A stretch of DNA of 20,313 nt from an uncultured Lachnospiraceae bacterium (lineage in GTDB: Bacteria; Bacillota; Clostridia; Lachnospirales; Lachnospiraceae): the NCBI GenBank assembly GCA_902463835.1, contig CABQGZ010000008.1, positions 1-20,313 on the forward strand, read 5' to 3'. Both the position numbers and the translations under genes were made by a program. The notes beneath the pieces were generated by a model. The model searched no databases. It was given only the letters and a program-made list of their open reading frames with translations, and was not told the origin of the DNA. How positions within the stretch are numbered: position 1 is the first letter of the stretch; each line of letters begins with the position of its first letter. Of this stretch, positions 1 through 7,877 are shown piece by piece.

Positions 1-87
1 TATACCCGACCATCCCGCTCCGCGGAAGCCCCCTAGGGGGTTCAAATTTGCACCTGACGTAAATTCTTCTCTGCGAATCTTTTCCCC

Positions 88-116
88 TTGCAATTTCTCT
101 CCGTATCCGTTATAAT
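88..116 (+). promoter_or_regulatory. sigma-70-type promoter of the tRNA-Pro unit
   Basis: A -35 hexamer TTGCAA (88-93) and a perfect -10 TATAAT (111-116) are separated by 17 bases. Transcription would start near 123, a few bases before the truncated tRNA copy at 129. I see no comparable promoter between 167 and 320, so the intact tRNA at 321 is probably transcribed from here through the truncated copy. Confidence 0.75.
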
Positions 117-128
117 AGTTTCGCAATT

Positions 129-166
129 CCAGGTGTAGTTCAGATGGTGAAGCGCGTGGTTTGGGA
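129..166 (+). pseudogene. truncated tRNA-Pro copy (5' half only)
   Basis: These 38 bases align without gaps to the first 38 bases of the intact tRNA-Pro at 321-358, with 4 mismatches. They cover the acceptor 5' strand, D arm and anticodon loop including TGG. Similarity stops abruptly after the anticodon loop: no matching anticodon 3' strand, T arm or acceptor 3' strand follows. It sits at the expected distance behind the promoter at 88-116. It looks like the remnant of a tandem tRNA gene duplication whose first copy lost its 3' half. It cannot fold as a tRNA. Confidence 0.7.
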
Positions 167-320
167 GCGTATCGGCATCCATCCGACAGGCAGCAGTCAA
201 AACGCCCGAACCCCTTGACACACGGGCATCTGCGGGTTTTCCTCAATTTCCGGAATCGCCCGAAAAACCGCCTTTGACCACATGGCTGACTACAGACAGC
301 AAGACCTTTCAATTTCATAA

Positions 321-396
321 CCGGGTGTAGCTCAGATGGTAGAGCGCGTGGTTTGGGACCACGAGGCCGCTGGTTCGAAACCAGTCACTCGGACCA
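321..396 (+). tRNA. tRNA-Pro (anticodon UGG)
   Basis: The 76 bases fold as a full cloverleaf. The acceptor CCGGGTG (321-327) pairs with CACTCGG (386-392) with one G-T wobble. The D arm is GCTC/GAGC. The anticodon stem CGTGG/CCACG encloses loop TTTGGGA, giving anticodon TGG. The T stem GCTGG/CCAGT encloses TTCGAAA. The discriminator is A (393) and CCA (394-396) is encoded. It should decode CCA and, by wobble, other proline codons. A strong hairpin terminator follows directly. Confidence 0.95.
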
Positions 397-432
397 AAAC
401 CGCTGTTTCTAAACGGAAACAGCGGTTTTTCT
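397..432 (+). terminator. Rho-independent terminator after tRNA-Pro
   Basis: A perfect 13-bp stem (397-409 with 416-428) encloses the 6-base loop TAAACG and runs into a T tract (426-430). The A tract on the 5' arm means it could also work on the minus strand, where it is the only clear terminator-like hairpin downstream of the sugar operon ending at 709. Confidence 0.88.
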
Positions 433-708
433 AACTTTATATGCATTTTTAACTTTCGTCAAAAATCGTTCTGATTTACCCCTGTCGAACTTGCAATTTC
501 AAGTTCCGAAGTCAAGAATACTATTTCGCATTGAAGTGCTTATCTTTGTTTATAGCATACCAAATCTTGATTCGCACCAGACTGGTTTGCAGTTAGCCAG
601 TAAACATGACTCTATATTATCAATCTCACATAGTATGCATTGGCACTATCTCATCCGCCGCTGATCATTCTGATATTTCCCTCAGAAAGTGTCCGTTAGC
701 CATTACCA
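433..708. other. intergenic region without a recognisable gene
   Basis: This AT-rich stretch lies between the tRNA terminator and the convergent 3' end of the GH2 gene. The only structure I see is a short inverted repeat, GAACTTG (487-493) with CAAGTTC (500-506), six-base loop and no adjacent T tract, so it is a poor terminator. No coding sequence with a ribosome binding site or recognisable protein is visible. It probably contains the 3' untranslated end of the minus-strand operon. Confidence 0.5.
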
Positions 709-2946
709 CTATACCTTTCCTTGTCTTGGCTTTTTTATTTTGTTCAGTTGATCGTTGGTTCCCAGAAGTTCATCCCTGTCAAAATGTACCTTAATCTGAC
801 CAAGCAGGGCAAAATACTGCAATATGGTAATATCCTTATGAAACACCAATACTCCCGAAGCAGAATACGTATTCTTCTTAGGGTCGCTTAATTTTCTTAC
901 CACCTGTATCAATAGCTTTCCCAGCCAGAGGAGACCTTCGAACGATTTTGTCAGATCCCAGAATCGGTCATTAAGGCAAAAATAACCTTCTTTTGCAGTT
1001 ACATCACACCAATTCAGAACCGCTCCCAGTTGGGGAAGCACATAATCCGGGTTCAGTTTGGACACTTTTTGTATCAGGCTCCCATCGGTACATTCTCCTG
1101 CTTTTGCGGTCAAGATAGTTTTGCCCGCAAGGGGAACATTAAAATAGAAGAAGTGGTCTTCTGCTCTTTTCTTACCTATGCTCTTCCCATTGGCGAATAG
1201 CTCCACCTCCGGAAGATTGGAATACACGGTAACTTTCGTCATATTCTCTGCTCGGTCGACATATCGCTTTCCGCAGATGTGGACAAATGGTTCCTCTGAA
1301 AGCCAAGCTTTATAGGCATAGAAAGCATCTTTTTTATATTTTCGATCAATAGTTACCAGACCCTTGTGATTCTGTCCGTTCTCTCCGCCCTCCATCCGGG
1401 CATCTGAACCAAAATCGAACATATTCCATACATGGGTCGCCCAGATATAGTGCCGTGAGAATAGCTGACGAATTACAGTTTCGTGATATTGGGCATGGTA
1501 TTCCTCCGTATAATCTCCGCGCTGCGGTAAGGATGTGTGCCAGTCCAAAGCCTCGCATCCGTATTCGGAGCAGCCAACAGGAATGTTGGGGAATTTTGCA
1601 TGGAATCGATCAAGCCAAGGACCATACTGCTCTGTGTTTCCGCTGTACCAGCCAAAATAGAGGTTATACGAAACCACATCAGGAATTTGGACAATAGGTT
1701 CTGTAATTTTGCAGAGAGAGAAATAAGCCATGGTAGTCAGTCGGGTCCCGTCCATTTCGTGAACCAAGTCGTTCAGCCGCTTATGGTGTTGCAAAATATC
1801 TGCATCCTTGCTTTTTACCATGGTGATCTCATTGGAAAGTCCCCATACCACGATACTGGGGTGGTTATAGCACTGGATGACAAGTTCTTGCAGTTGCTGA
1901 ACTGTGTTTTTGTTTCCAGTGTTCATATGCCGGGATATATAGGGGATTTCTGCCCAGACAACCATACCACGCTCATCGCACAGATCATAGAAATACTGGT
2001 CATGTTGATAGTGTGCAAGGCGGATGGTATTGGCACCCAGCTCGCAGATAAGATCCATATCTTCCCGGTGGTGTTCAGGTAGAAGCGCATTGCCGATTTG
2101 CCAGCGGTCCTGATGGCGGCACACTCCATGCAGAGGGTACTCCCTACCGTTCAGGATAAATCCTTTTTCGGGGTCAACCGTAAAGCTGCGGCATCCAAAT
2201 CGGGTTGTCACCGTGTCCAATTCAACTTCGCCGCGAAGGATTGTTGCTTCCGCAGTATACAGATAGGGATCCTTTTTGCCGTCCCATAGATGTGCATTTT
2301 CAATAACAAAATTACCGCACCCGATTTGTTCTGCAGCAACATTTCCTTCATGATCCAGAATCCGAAAACGAATTTGATCTCCGGATTGCAAATTCACAGC
2401 AGGTGCATTTATAGATACTCTGGCATTTTTACCATCAACAAGTGCTGTTACATGGATGCCGGGATGTCCGTGTTGCAGCAATTCGAAGTGGGTATTGGGA
2501 ACAGCAATGATGTTAATCTTGCGATATAATCCGCCGTAGAATGTAAAATCCGCATGTTGAGGATAGACCGTTTCGTTTACCGAATTATCCACCATGATGG
2601 TGAGCAAATTCTTATCACGAAGTGCTTCCGTTAAATCTACCCGCCATGTAGAGTAGCCTCCGTCATGGTGGGCAAGATGTACTCCGTTCAAATACACATC
2701 CGCAGAAGAATTTGCGCCGTTAACTTCCAGAAAGTACCGTTCTCCAGCAGGAAATTCAGTTTGCTGAATATGCTTGGAATAGCAGCATGTTCCACGGAAA
2801 TAATCGTTTCCACCGTCCTGCCCATCTATGCCATTCCAGGTATGCGGTAAATCTACAAGTTGGGTATTATCTATGAGTGTATTCTGCGGTTCATCTATTT
2901 TTTTGCTGAAGTGCCAATCTGTATTGATTTCAAACAATATTCTCAT
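709..2946 (-). CDS. GH2 family beta-galactosidase/beta-glucuronidase-type glycosidase
   Basis: This 745-residue retaining exo-glycosidase has the GH2 layout: an N-terminal jelly-roll sugar-binding domain (about 1-150), an Ig-like domain (about 155-250), a TIM barrel (about 255-550) and a C-terminal beta-sandwich. The acid/base is E373 in the WGLSNE motif and the nucleophile is E461 in SEYG. There is no signal peptide, so it is probably cytoplasmic. Its substrate is a terminal beta-linked sugar, most likely galactose, but GH2 also covers glucuronidases, mannosidases and arabinosidases. The ATG at 2946 follows a GGGAGA ribosome site. It is the last gene of the minus-strand series, 128 bases after xylA, and looks more AT-rich than its neighbours, so it may be a later addition or separately controlled. 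It stops at TAG with a second stop (TAA) two codons on. Confidence 0.88.
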   Translation of the reverse strand: MRILFEINTDWHFSKKIDEPQNTLIDNTQLVDLPHTWNGIDGQDGGNDYFRGTCCYSKHIQQTEFPAGERYFLEVNGANSSADVYLNGVHLAHHDGGYSTWRVDLTEALRDKNLLTIMVDNSVNETVYPQHADFTFYGGLYRKINIIAVPNTHFELLQHGHPGIHVTALVDGKNARVSINAPAVNLQSGDQIRFRILDHEGNVAAEQIGCGNFVIENAHLWDGKKDPYLYTAEATILRGEVELDTVTTRFGCRSFTVDPEKGFILNGREYPLHGVCRHQDRWQIGNALLPEHHREDMDLICELGANTIRLAHYQHDQYFYDLCDERGMVVWAEIPYISRHMNTGNKNTVQQLQELVIQCYNHPSIVVWGLSNEITMVKSKDADILQHHKRLNDLVHEMDGTRLTTMAYFSLCKITEPIVQIPDVVSYNLYFGWYSGNTEQYGPWLDRFHAKFPNIPVGCSEYGCEALDWHTSLPQRGDYTEEYHAQYHETVIRQLFSRHYIWATHVWNMFDFGSDARMEGGENGQNHKGLVTIDRKYKKDAFYAYKAWLSEEPFVHICGKRYVDRAENMTKVTVYSNLPEVELFANGKSIGKKRAEDHFFYFNVPLAGKTILTAKAGECTDGSLIQKVSKLNPDYVLPQLGAVLNWCDVTAKEGYFCLNDRFWDLTKSFEGLLWLGKLLIQVVRKLSDPKKNTYSASGVLVFHKDITILQYFALLGQIKVHFDRDELLGTNDQLNKIKKPRQGKV

Positions 2947-3074
2947 AGTTGTCTCCCTTGCTGGTCTTGTTTATTGTGGCTATAATCGCAAAGAGGAATA
3001 TTGCGATACAGAATTGTCTGCTATTTCTACAAATCAAATACCAAATCTTTATTATCTTCGAGCACTCTTCCTGA
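2947..3074 (-). promoter_or_regulatory. xylA-GH2 intergenic region with inverted repeat
   Basis: This is the only gap over 20 bases inside the minus-strand gene series. It contains a perfect inverted repeat, ATCGCAA (2985-2991) and TTGCGAT (3001-3007), with a 9-base spacer, about 40 bases upstream of the GH2 start. The repeat could be an operator or a weak hairpin. I do not see a convincing minus-strand -35/-10 pair. On the plus strand, TTGCTG (2958-2963) and TATAAT (2981-2986) are 17 bases apart and overlap the repeat, but point into the antisense of xylA. Confidence 0.35.
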
Positions 3075-4388
3075 TTAACCTGCAAACATGATGCTGTTCA
3101 CGATAGCTTCCAGATATTCCTGTCTGCCGGAGCCGGGGAGTTCGGGTGCGCCCATGGCTTCTGCGTAAGCTGCCAGCTCTTCCAGAGTAGCCTCGCCGGA
3201 GCGGATCTTTGCACCGATGCCGGTGTTATAGGAGGCATAGCGATCAGCGATAAAGCCATCAATGCGGCCATCCTTCATGATCCTGGCAGCCTTCAGAAGG
3301 CCCAGAGCGAAGGCATCCATGCCCAGAATGTAGGCGTGGAACATATCCTCTGCGGTGTAGGAAGGACGGCGGTTCTTGGCATCGAAGTTGAAGCCGCCGG
3401 TGAGGCCGCCTGCCTTCAGGACTTCGTACATACACATGGTGGTCTCATAAACATTGAAGGGGAACTCGTCGGTGTCCCAACCCAGCAGGTAGTCGCCCTG
3501 ATTGGCATCGATGGAGCCCAACATGCCGTTGATGGCGGAGATCCGCAGATCGTGCTGGAAGGTGTGGCCTGCCAGAGTGGCGTGGTTGGCTTCGATATTC
3601 ATCTTGAAGTCCTTGTCCAGGCCGTAGTAACGCAGGAAGCCGATGGCTGTGGCTGCGTCGAAGTCGTACTGGTGCTTCATGGGTTCCTTTGGCTTAGGCT
3701 CGATGTAGAAATCGCCGGTGAAGCCGATGGATCGGCCATAAGCGACCGCCATCTTCATGAGCTTGGCGATGTTCTCCTGCTCGAACTTCACGTCGGTGTT
3801 CAGCAGAGTCTCATAGCCTTCACGGCCACCCCAGAACACATAACCCTTGCCGCCCAGCTTCACGGTGATATCCAGAGCCTTCTTCACCTGGGCAGCGGCG
3901 AAGCAGAATACGTCGGCGGAGTTGGTGGAGCCGGCGCCGTTCATGAACCGGGGGTTGCTGAACATGTTGGCAGTGCCCCACAGGCACTTGATGCCGGTTT
4001 CCTTCATCTTCTCCAGAATGTAATCGGAGATCTCATCCAGGCGGCGGTTGGTTTCCTTGATGTCATCGGCTTCGGGGACGATGTCCACATCATGGAAGCA
4101 GAAATATTCGATACCAAGCTTCTGCATGAACTCGAAGCCTGCGTCCACCTTGGCCTTGGCGTGGGCCATGGTGCCCTTTTCTGCGCCAAAGGACTTGTCG
4201 GCGGTGTCCCGGCCAAACATATCCGTACCACCTGCGCAAAGGTTATGCCACCAGGCCATAGCAAAGGGCAGGTGCTCCTTCATAGGTTTACCAAACACAA
4301 TTTGGTCAGGATTATAGAATTTGAAGGCCAGAGGATTGGTGGAAGCGGGACCTTCATAGGGAATCACGGGAATGTTGGGAAAATGCAT
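3075..4388 (-). CDS. xylA: xylose isomerase
   Basis: It converts D-xylose to D-xylulose in the cytoplasm, the first step of the isomerase route for xylose. At 437 residues it is the normal length for the long (class II) bacterial enzymes. Visible family features include the catalytic His/Asp pair H99 and D102 in FHDVD, the FWGGREGYETLLNTD block, and metal ligands E230 and K232 (EPKPKEP), E266 and H269 (EANHATLAGHTFQHD), D294, D305, D307 and D336. These run at a constant offset of two from the E. coli XylA positions. The ATG at 4388 follows a good AAGGAGG site that overlaps the stop of the xylulokinase remnant just upstream. Co-transcription with the GH39 and GH43 enzymes indicates that xylose is an intended product. 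Its GC content is visibly higher than that of the GH2 gene downstream. Confidence 0.97.
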   Translation of the reverse strand: MHFPNIPVIPYEGPASTNPLAFKFYNPDQIVFGKPMKEHLPFAMAWWHNLCAGGTDMFGRDTADKSFGAEKGTMAHAKAKVDAGFEFMQKLGIEYFCFHDVDIVPEADDIKETNRRLDEISDYILEKMKETGIKCLWGTANMFSNPRFMNGAGSTNSADVFCFAAAQVKKALDITVKLGGKGYVFWGGREGYETLLNTDVKFEQENIAKLMKMAVAYGRSIGFTGDFYIEPKPKEPMKHQYDFDAATAIGFLRYYGLDKDFKMNIEANHATLAGHTFQHDLRISAINGMLGSIDANQGDYLLGWDTDEFPFNVYETTMCMYEVLKAGGLTGGFNFDAKNRRPSYTAEDMFHAYILGMDAFALGLLKAARIMKDGRIDGFIADRYASYNTGIGAKIRSGEATLEELAAYAEAMGAPELPGSGRQEYLEAIVNSIMFAG

Positions 4389-4401
4389 ATCGATTTCCTC
4401 C

Positions 4402-4988
4402 TTAAATCAGATCTGCAAAGAGTTCCTTGCAGGCGGGATAGATTTTCTTAAACTGCTGATACCGGAGGCATCGGAATAGTCGCAAGCATGGACCCCTGTC
4501 AGCAGATAGTTGATATAGTCCTTGGGCAGCATGATCTTTGCAATCTTCCCGAAGTTTTCCTGCTCGTTTTCTTTCATCCAGAGGATCTTGGGGGCGGTAA
4601 AACCGGCGAACGCAATATTGGCAGTCCATGCGGACAGCCTGTCCTTGCCGATGACACCGTTTAAGTAATCCACCTGCCTGGCGGTCCGGCCGTCGTTCCA
4701 GAGGATGGCGGGGCGGATCACGTTGTCGTGTTCATCCAGCACCACCAGGCCGTGCATCTGGCCGCCGCAGCCGATACCCGCAACTTTGGATGCATCGAAT
4801 CCATTCAGCAGTTCCGGGATGCCTTCAAATAGTGCTTTCTTCCAGCCCTCCGGATTCTGCTGGCTCCATCCCGGCTGGGGAAATTCCAGCGGATATTCTT
4901 TGGAAACCGCATTATGAATCTTGCCCTCTGCATCCATAAGCAGCAGCTTCATGGCCGAGGTACCAAGGTCAATTCCAATATAGTACAT
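4402..4988 (-). pseudogene. xylB: xylulokinase with a large internal deletion
   Basis: Xylulokinase (FGGY family) phosphorylates D-xylulose, the step after XylA. The readable frame (4407-4988, 193 residues) starts with the phosphate-binding motif GIDLGTSAMK and runs well through GCGGQMHG, WNDGRTARQ and MLPKDYINYLLTG to DYSDASG near residue 180. It then ends in 17 unrelated residues. In the next frame, 4402 to about 4460 encodes YQQFKKIYPACKELFADLI and TAA, which resembles the natural C-terminus of clostridial xylulokinases. The gene therefore appears to have lost roughly 300 central codons (about 900 bases), with the ends joined out of frame near 4457-4465. The C-terminal FGGY domain and its catalytic base are gone, so it cannot be active. 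The start follows a GGGGTGA site 15 bases after the GH39 stop. A collapse during assembly is the alternative. Confidence 0.85.
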
Positions 4989-5003
4989 AACATTTCACCC
5001 CTG

Positions 5004-6545
5004 TTATTCCAGTGTCAATAGCACCACATCATTGGTTCCGAGCGTGAGATTGATCGTTGTTATGCCATCGTCACAGGTAAATGTCTGTTCTTCTGTTGCC
5101 AATCGGGTCTTATCCTTGATATCAGCAACCTGAGCGGGAGTCAGCAAATCCGGCTTGCCCAGCTTCAGCCACTCGGCCTTGGGATTGCAATGTGTATCGT
5201 CGATGATCTGCTTGGTCACAGTGGAAACAGACGCATTGATGCTGATCTCAATTTCCGTCGTGTGGTGTTTATGGTAGTCAAAGTCCTGGGCATAGAGAAG
5301 GACCTGGGTTTTGTCGCCATCTACGAAAACGGCATATTCCACATCCTCGTTGGTTGTGGGCAGATCCAGCCGATTGGGATAAAGCTGGCTCAAAATCTTG
5401 AACCCCCAGAAGTTCGGCTTGGGAATGCCGTCGTTGTTGACGATGCCGTAGCTGCCGTGAAAAGGTTTGCCCAGAATGAACAGTTCCTCAAACACATCGG
5501 AGCAGCACCAAAACATATAGGCATCCATGATGCCCATAAGATCCATGACGCTTTTTACCAGGAATGCGGCAGAATACTTTTCGTCATGGACAGGAGAGCT
5601 ATACACTGCCATAGAGTTCCACTCGGTCATAAAGAGTGGCTTGTCACCGGCCTCTTTCCGGGCGTGCTCGTCCATTTGCCGCAGGATCCCCTTTGTCCAA
5701 CCTTTGTAAATTTCCGGCTTGAAGAAATATTCCGTTAGTGTATCACCCAGATGAACGCCGTTCTTTGCGTTGTCGTGGGTGGTTTTCATCATTTTCAGGG
5801 CATCGCCCACGCCAAAGGTATTGCCGAAGCCATCGCCCGGATAGTGATGGGTGGTGAGAAAATCATAAGGTATATTATTCTGCTCACAGAACTCCTTAAA
5901 TTCTGTCACCCACCGGCAGGCACTGGTGGAAGGTCCACCCACACGAAGCTGAGGATCGATCTTCTTGATAGTTTTTGCGGTGGCTTCGTAGAGTTTGAAG
6001 TAGTCCTTCTTACTTCCCTTGAAGAAGATGGGCAGATCCGGCTCGTTCCAGATTTCAAAGTACCATGTTCTTACTTCTTCCTGACCATAGCGCTCAAACA
6101 GGAATCTAACGAATTTCTCGATCAGGTCGCACCAGCGTTCCATATTCTTCGGCATAGTGATGTTATTGCGGTAGCGCAAGCCCACTTTTTTGCCGCTGGC
6201 AATGGCTTTAGGCATAAAGGAAAGCTCCACGAAAGGCTTCATGCCACATTTAAGAACATTGTCGAACACATTGGCTACCTGCCGGAAATTCAGTTCCTGA
6301 ATTCCCTTTGCCCAGGGCATAGCGGCGAAATTAAAATAGTCCGTCAGCCGCTGGATCACCAGCAGATCGTCATCAAAGATGCCATGAAAGCGGATGTACT
6401 TAATACCCAGTTCGTCATGGGCCAGCTTCACATGCCCACACACATCTGTGCGGAGCATCTGACAGGCATGGTCATTGCCGATGCCAAACTGCCAGGAAAA
6501 ATCGGTAGGAATGATTTTTTCGTTTCTGTCGATTTGAATTTTCAT
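5004..6545 (-). CDS. GH39 beta-xylosidase
   Basis: This 513-residue enzyme matches GH39 beta-D-xylosidases, retaining enzymes that release xylose from the non-reducing end of xylooligosaccharides. The TIM barrel occupies about residues 15-350. The acid/base is E168 in WYFEIWNEPD and the nucleophile is E308 in MTEWNS. A small beta-sandwich follows (about 390-513). No signal peptide is seen, so it should act on imported substrate. The reading frame stays open upstream to 6644, but the ATG at 6545 is chosen: it has an AAGGAGA ribosome site 5-6 bases before it and the residues then begin with the family fold. That site overlaps the stop of the GH1 gene, so translation is probably coupled. XylA downstream would use the product. 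Other GH39 activities, such as alpha-L-iduronidase, are much less likely in this setting. Confidence 0.9.
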   Translation of the reverse strand: MKIQIDRNEKIIPTDFSWQFGIGNDHACQMLRTDVCGHVKLAHDELGIKYIRFHGIFDDDLLVIQRLTDYFNFAAMPWAKGIQELNFRQVANVFDNVLKCGMKPFVELSFMPKAIASGKKVGLRYRNNITMPKNMERWCDLIEKFVRFLFERYGQEEVRTWYFEIWNEPDLPIFFKGSKKDYFKLYEATAKTIKKIDPQLRVGGPSTSACRWVTEFKEFCEQNNIPYDFLTTHHYPGDGFGNTFGVGDALKMMKTTHDNAKNGVHLGDTLTEYFFKPEIYKGWTKGILRQMDEHARKEAGDKPLFMTEWNSMAVYSSPVHDEKYSAAFLVKSVMDLMGIMDAYMFWCCSDVFEELFILGKPFHGSYGIVNNDGIPKPNFWGFKILSQLYPNRLDLPTTNEDVEYAVFVDGDKTQVLLYAQDFDYHKHHTTEIEISINASVSTVTKQIIDDTHCNPKAEWLKLGKPDLLTPAQVADIKDKTRLATEEQTFTCDDGITTINLTLGTNDVVLLTLE

Positions 6546-6555
6546 GGCTGTCTCC

Positions 6556-7872
6556 TTACAGATCTTCGCCGTTGGTCTCGATAATGTGCTTGTAATCCAA
6601 GGCAGATTCCTTGATAATCCGTTTACCGGTCTGGAAATCCACATAGATCAAGCCAAACCGGGGATCATAACCCTCTGCCCACTCAAAATTGTCCATGACG
6701 GACCAGTGCTGATATCCGATCACCGGGAAACCTTCCTTGGCCGCCCGCTTCAGCTGACCCAAATATCTGCGGGTATAGTCTGCCCGCTGAGGATCGTATA
6801 CCTTGCCGTTCAGGCTGACCGTGTCATGAGCAGCCAGACCGTTTTCCGTGATCATAATAGGCAGACCGTACCGCTCGTAAACAAAGCGCACATTCCAGTA
6901 CATACACCGCTCGTCAATGACCCATCCCAGAGCATTCACCGGTGTACCGGGAGCGGGGCGTTCGCCACTGCCCCATTCAGCATAGTTGTAAGAGGTGTAG
7001 ATGTTCAGACCAATAAAGTCCAGCGGCTGATAAATTGCCTCCATATCCTTCTTACTGGAGGAATAGATACCATAGGCCCGGACGGGCTTGCCTGCCAGCA
7101 TGGGATCCATCCACCAACGGTTGCCCATCAGGCCGTTGCCTTCTTCCATGCTCATGCGGCGAGCCTTTTCGATAGCTTCCGGTGTTTCATCTTCCGGCAC
7201 ATAAGCGCCGGTGGAGAAAACGAGGCCCACCTTCACCGGTTGCTTCGCATACTTCCGGATTGCCTTAACGGATTCTGCATGGGCCAGCATACAGTTCCGG
7301 GTCAGCTTGGACAGGGCCAGATAATTGTGCTTGAAGGGGGCATGGATACCCTGCATATAACCGTTCATGATGAAGCATCCCGGCTCATTCATGGTCATCC
7401 ACCATTTTACCCGGTCAGACAGAGCCTCCACCACGATTTTTGTATATTCCCGGAACAGCGGCACGATCTTTTCGCTCATCCAACCGCCTTTCTTGTACAC
7501 CCATATGGGCAAATCCCAATGGAAAATGGTCACCAGCGGCTCGATGCCGTTTGCGATTAGCTCGTCCACCAAATCGGAATAGAATTTGATTCCTTCCGGG
7601 TTGACTTTTCCTTCTTCTGGGATCACTCGGGACCAGCTTATGGAGAAGCGGTAGGACTGCAGACCCATTTCCTTCATCATGGCCACATCTTCCTTCCACC
7701 GATGGTAGTGGTCGCAGGCAGTGTGGCAATTCTCGCCCTTGCGGATCTGCTTCTTTGTGGCCATATCCCATATACTGGGGGTTCTGCCGCCCTCTTTCCA
7801 TCCTCCCTCGATCTGGGCGGAGGCAGCCGCAGCACCCCAGAGAAAATCTTTGGAGAATCCGTTGTTGCTCAT
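6556..7872 (-). CDS. GH1 beta-glucosidase
   Basis: This 438-residue family 1 glycosidase removes terminal beta-linked glucose or a related sugar. It starts with the canonical FLWGAAAASAQIEGG segment. The acid/base is E163 in MNEPG and the nucleophile is E343 in ITENG. DNFEWAEGYDPRFGL near 394-408 has the Trp/Glu arrangement of enzymes acting on unphosphorylated sugars, not the Ser/Lys/Tyr signature of 6-phospho-beta-glucosidases. This fits import by a symporter, not a PTS. The ATG at 7872 is preferred over the GTG at 7881, which overlaps the GH43 stop, because a GAGGAG site lies 8 bases before the ATG. No signal peptide is seen. Activity on beta-galactosides, beta-fucosides or plant aglycone glucosides is possible within this family. 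Confidence 0.93.
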   Translation of the reverse strand: MSNNGFSKDFLWGAAAASAQIEGGWKEGGRTPSIWDMATKKQIRKGENCHTACDHYHRWKEDVAMMKEMGLQSYRFSISWSRVIPEEGKVNPEGIKFYSDLVDELIANGIEPLVTIFHWDLPIWVYKKGGWMSEKIVPLFREYTKIVVEALSDRVKWWMTMNEPGCFIMNGYMQGIHAPFKHNYLALSKLTRNCMLAHAESVKAIRKYAKQPVKVGLVFSTGAYVPEDETPEAIEKARRMSMEEGNGLMGNRWWMDPMLAGKPVRAYGIYSSSKKDMEAIYQPLDFIGLNIYTSYNYAEWGSGERPAPGTPVNALGWVIDERCMYWNVRFVYERYGLPIMITENGLAAHDTVSLNGKVYDPQRADYTRRYLGQLKRAAKEGFPVIGYQHWSVMDNFEWAEGYDPRFGLIYVDFQTGKRIIKESALDYKHIIETNGEDL

Positions 7873-7877
7873 ATCTT

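Noticed and set aside
29..40. CCCCCTAGGGGG palindrome at the left edge
   Set aside because: Too short to form a hairpin with a normal loop and with no T tract; no function supported.
88..432. tRNA-Pro as an integration (att) site of a mobile element
   Set aside because: The repeated part is the 5' half of the tRNA, whereas integrases usually duplicate the 3' end, and no integrase or other mobile gene is in the window.
606..794. 62-codon plus-strand open frame near the tRNA
   Set aside because: No ribosome site or recognisable features, and its 3' end runs into the antisense of the GH2 gene.
3336..4451. 371-codon open frame on the plus strand opposite xylA
   Set aside because: XylA on the other strand is certain with all catalytic residues; the antisense frame arises from its GC-biased third positions.
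4440..4480. programmed frameshift in xylulokinase
   Set aside because: Shifting frame restores only the last 18-19 residues; about 300 central residues are absent, so this is a deletion and not recoding.
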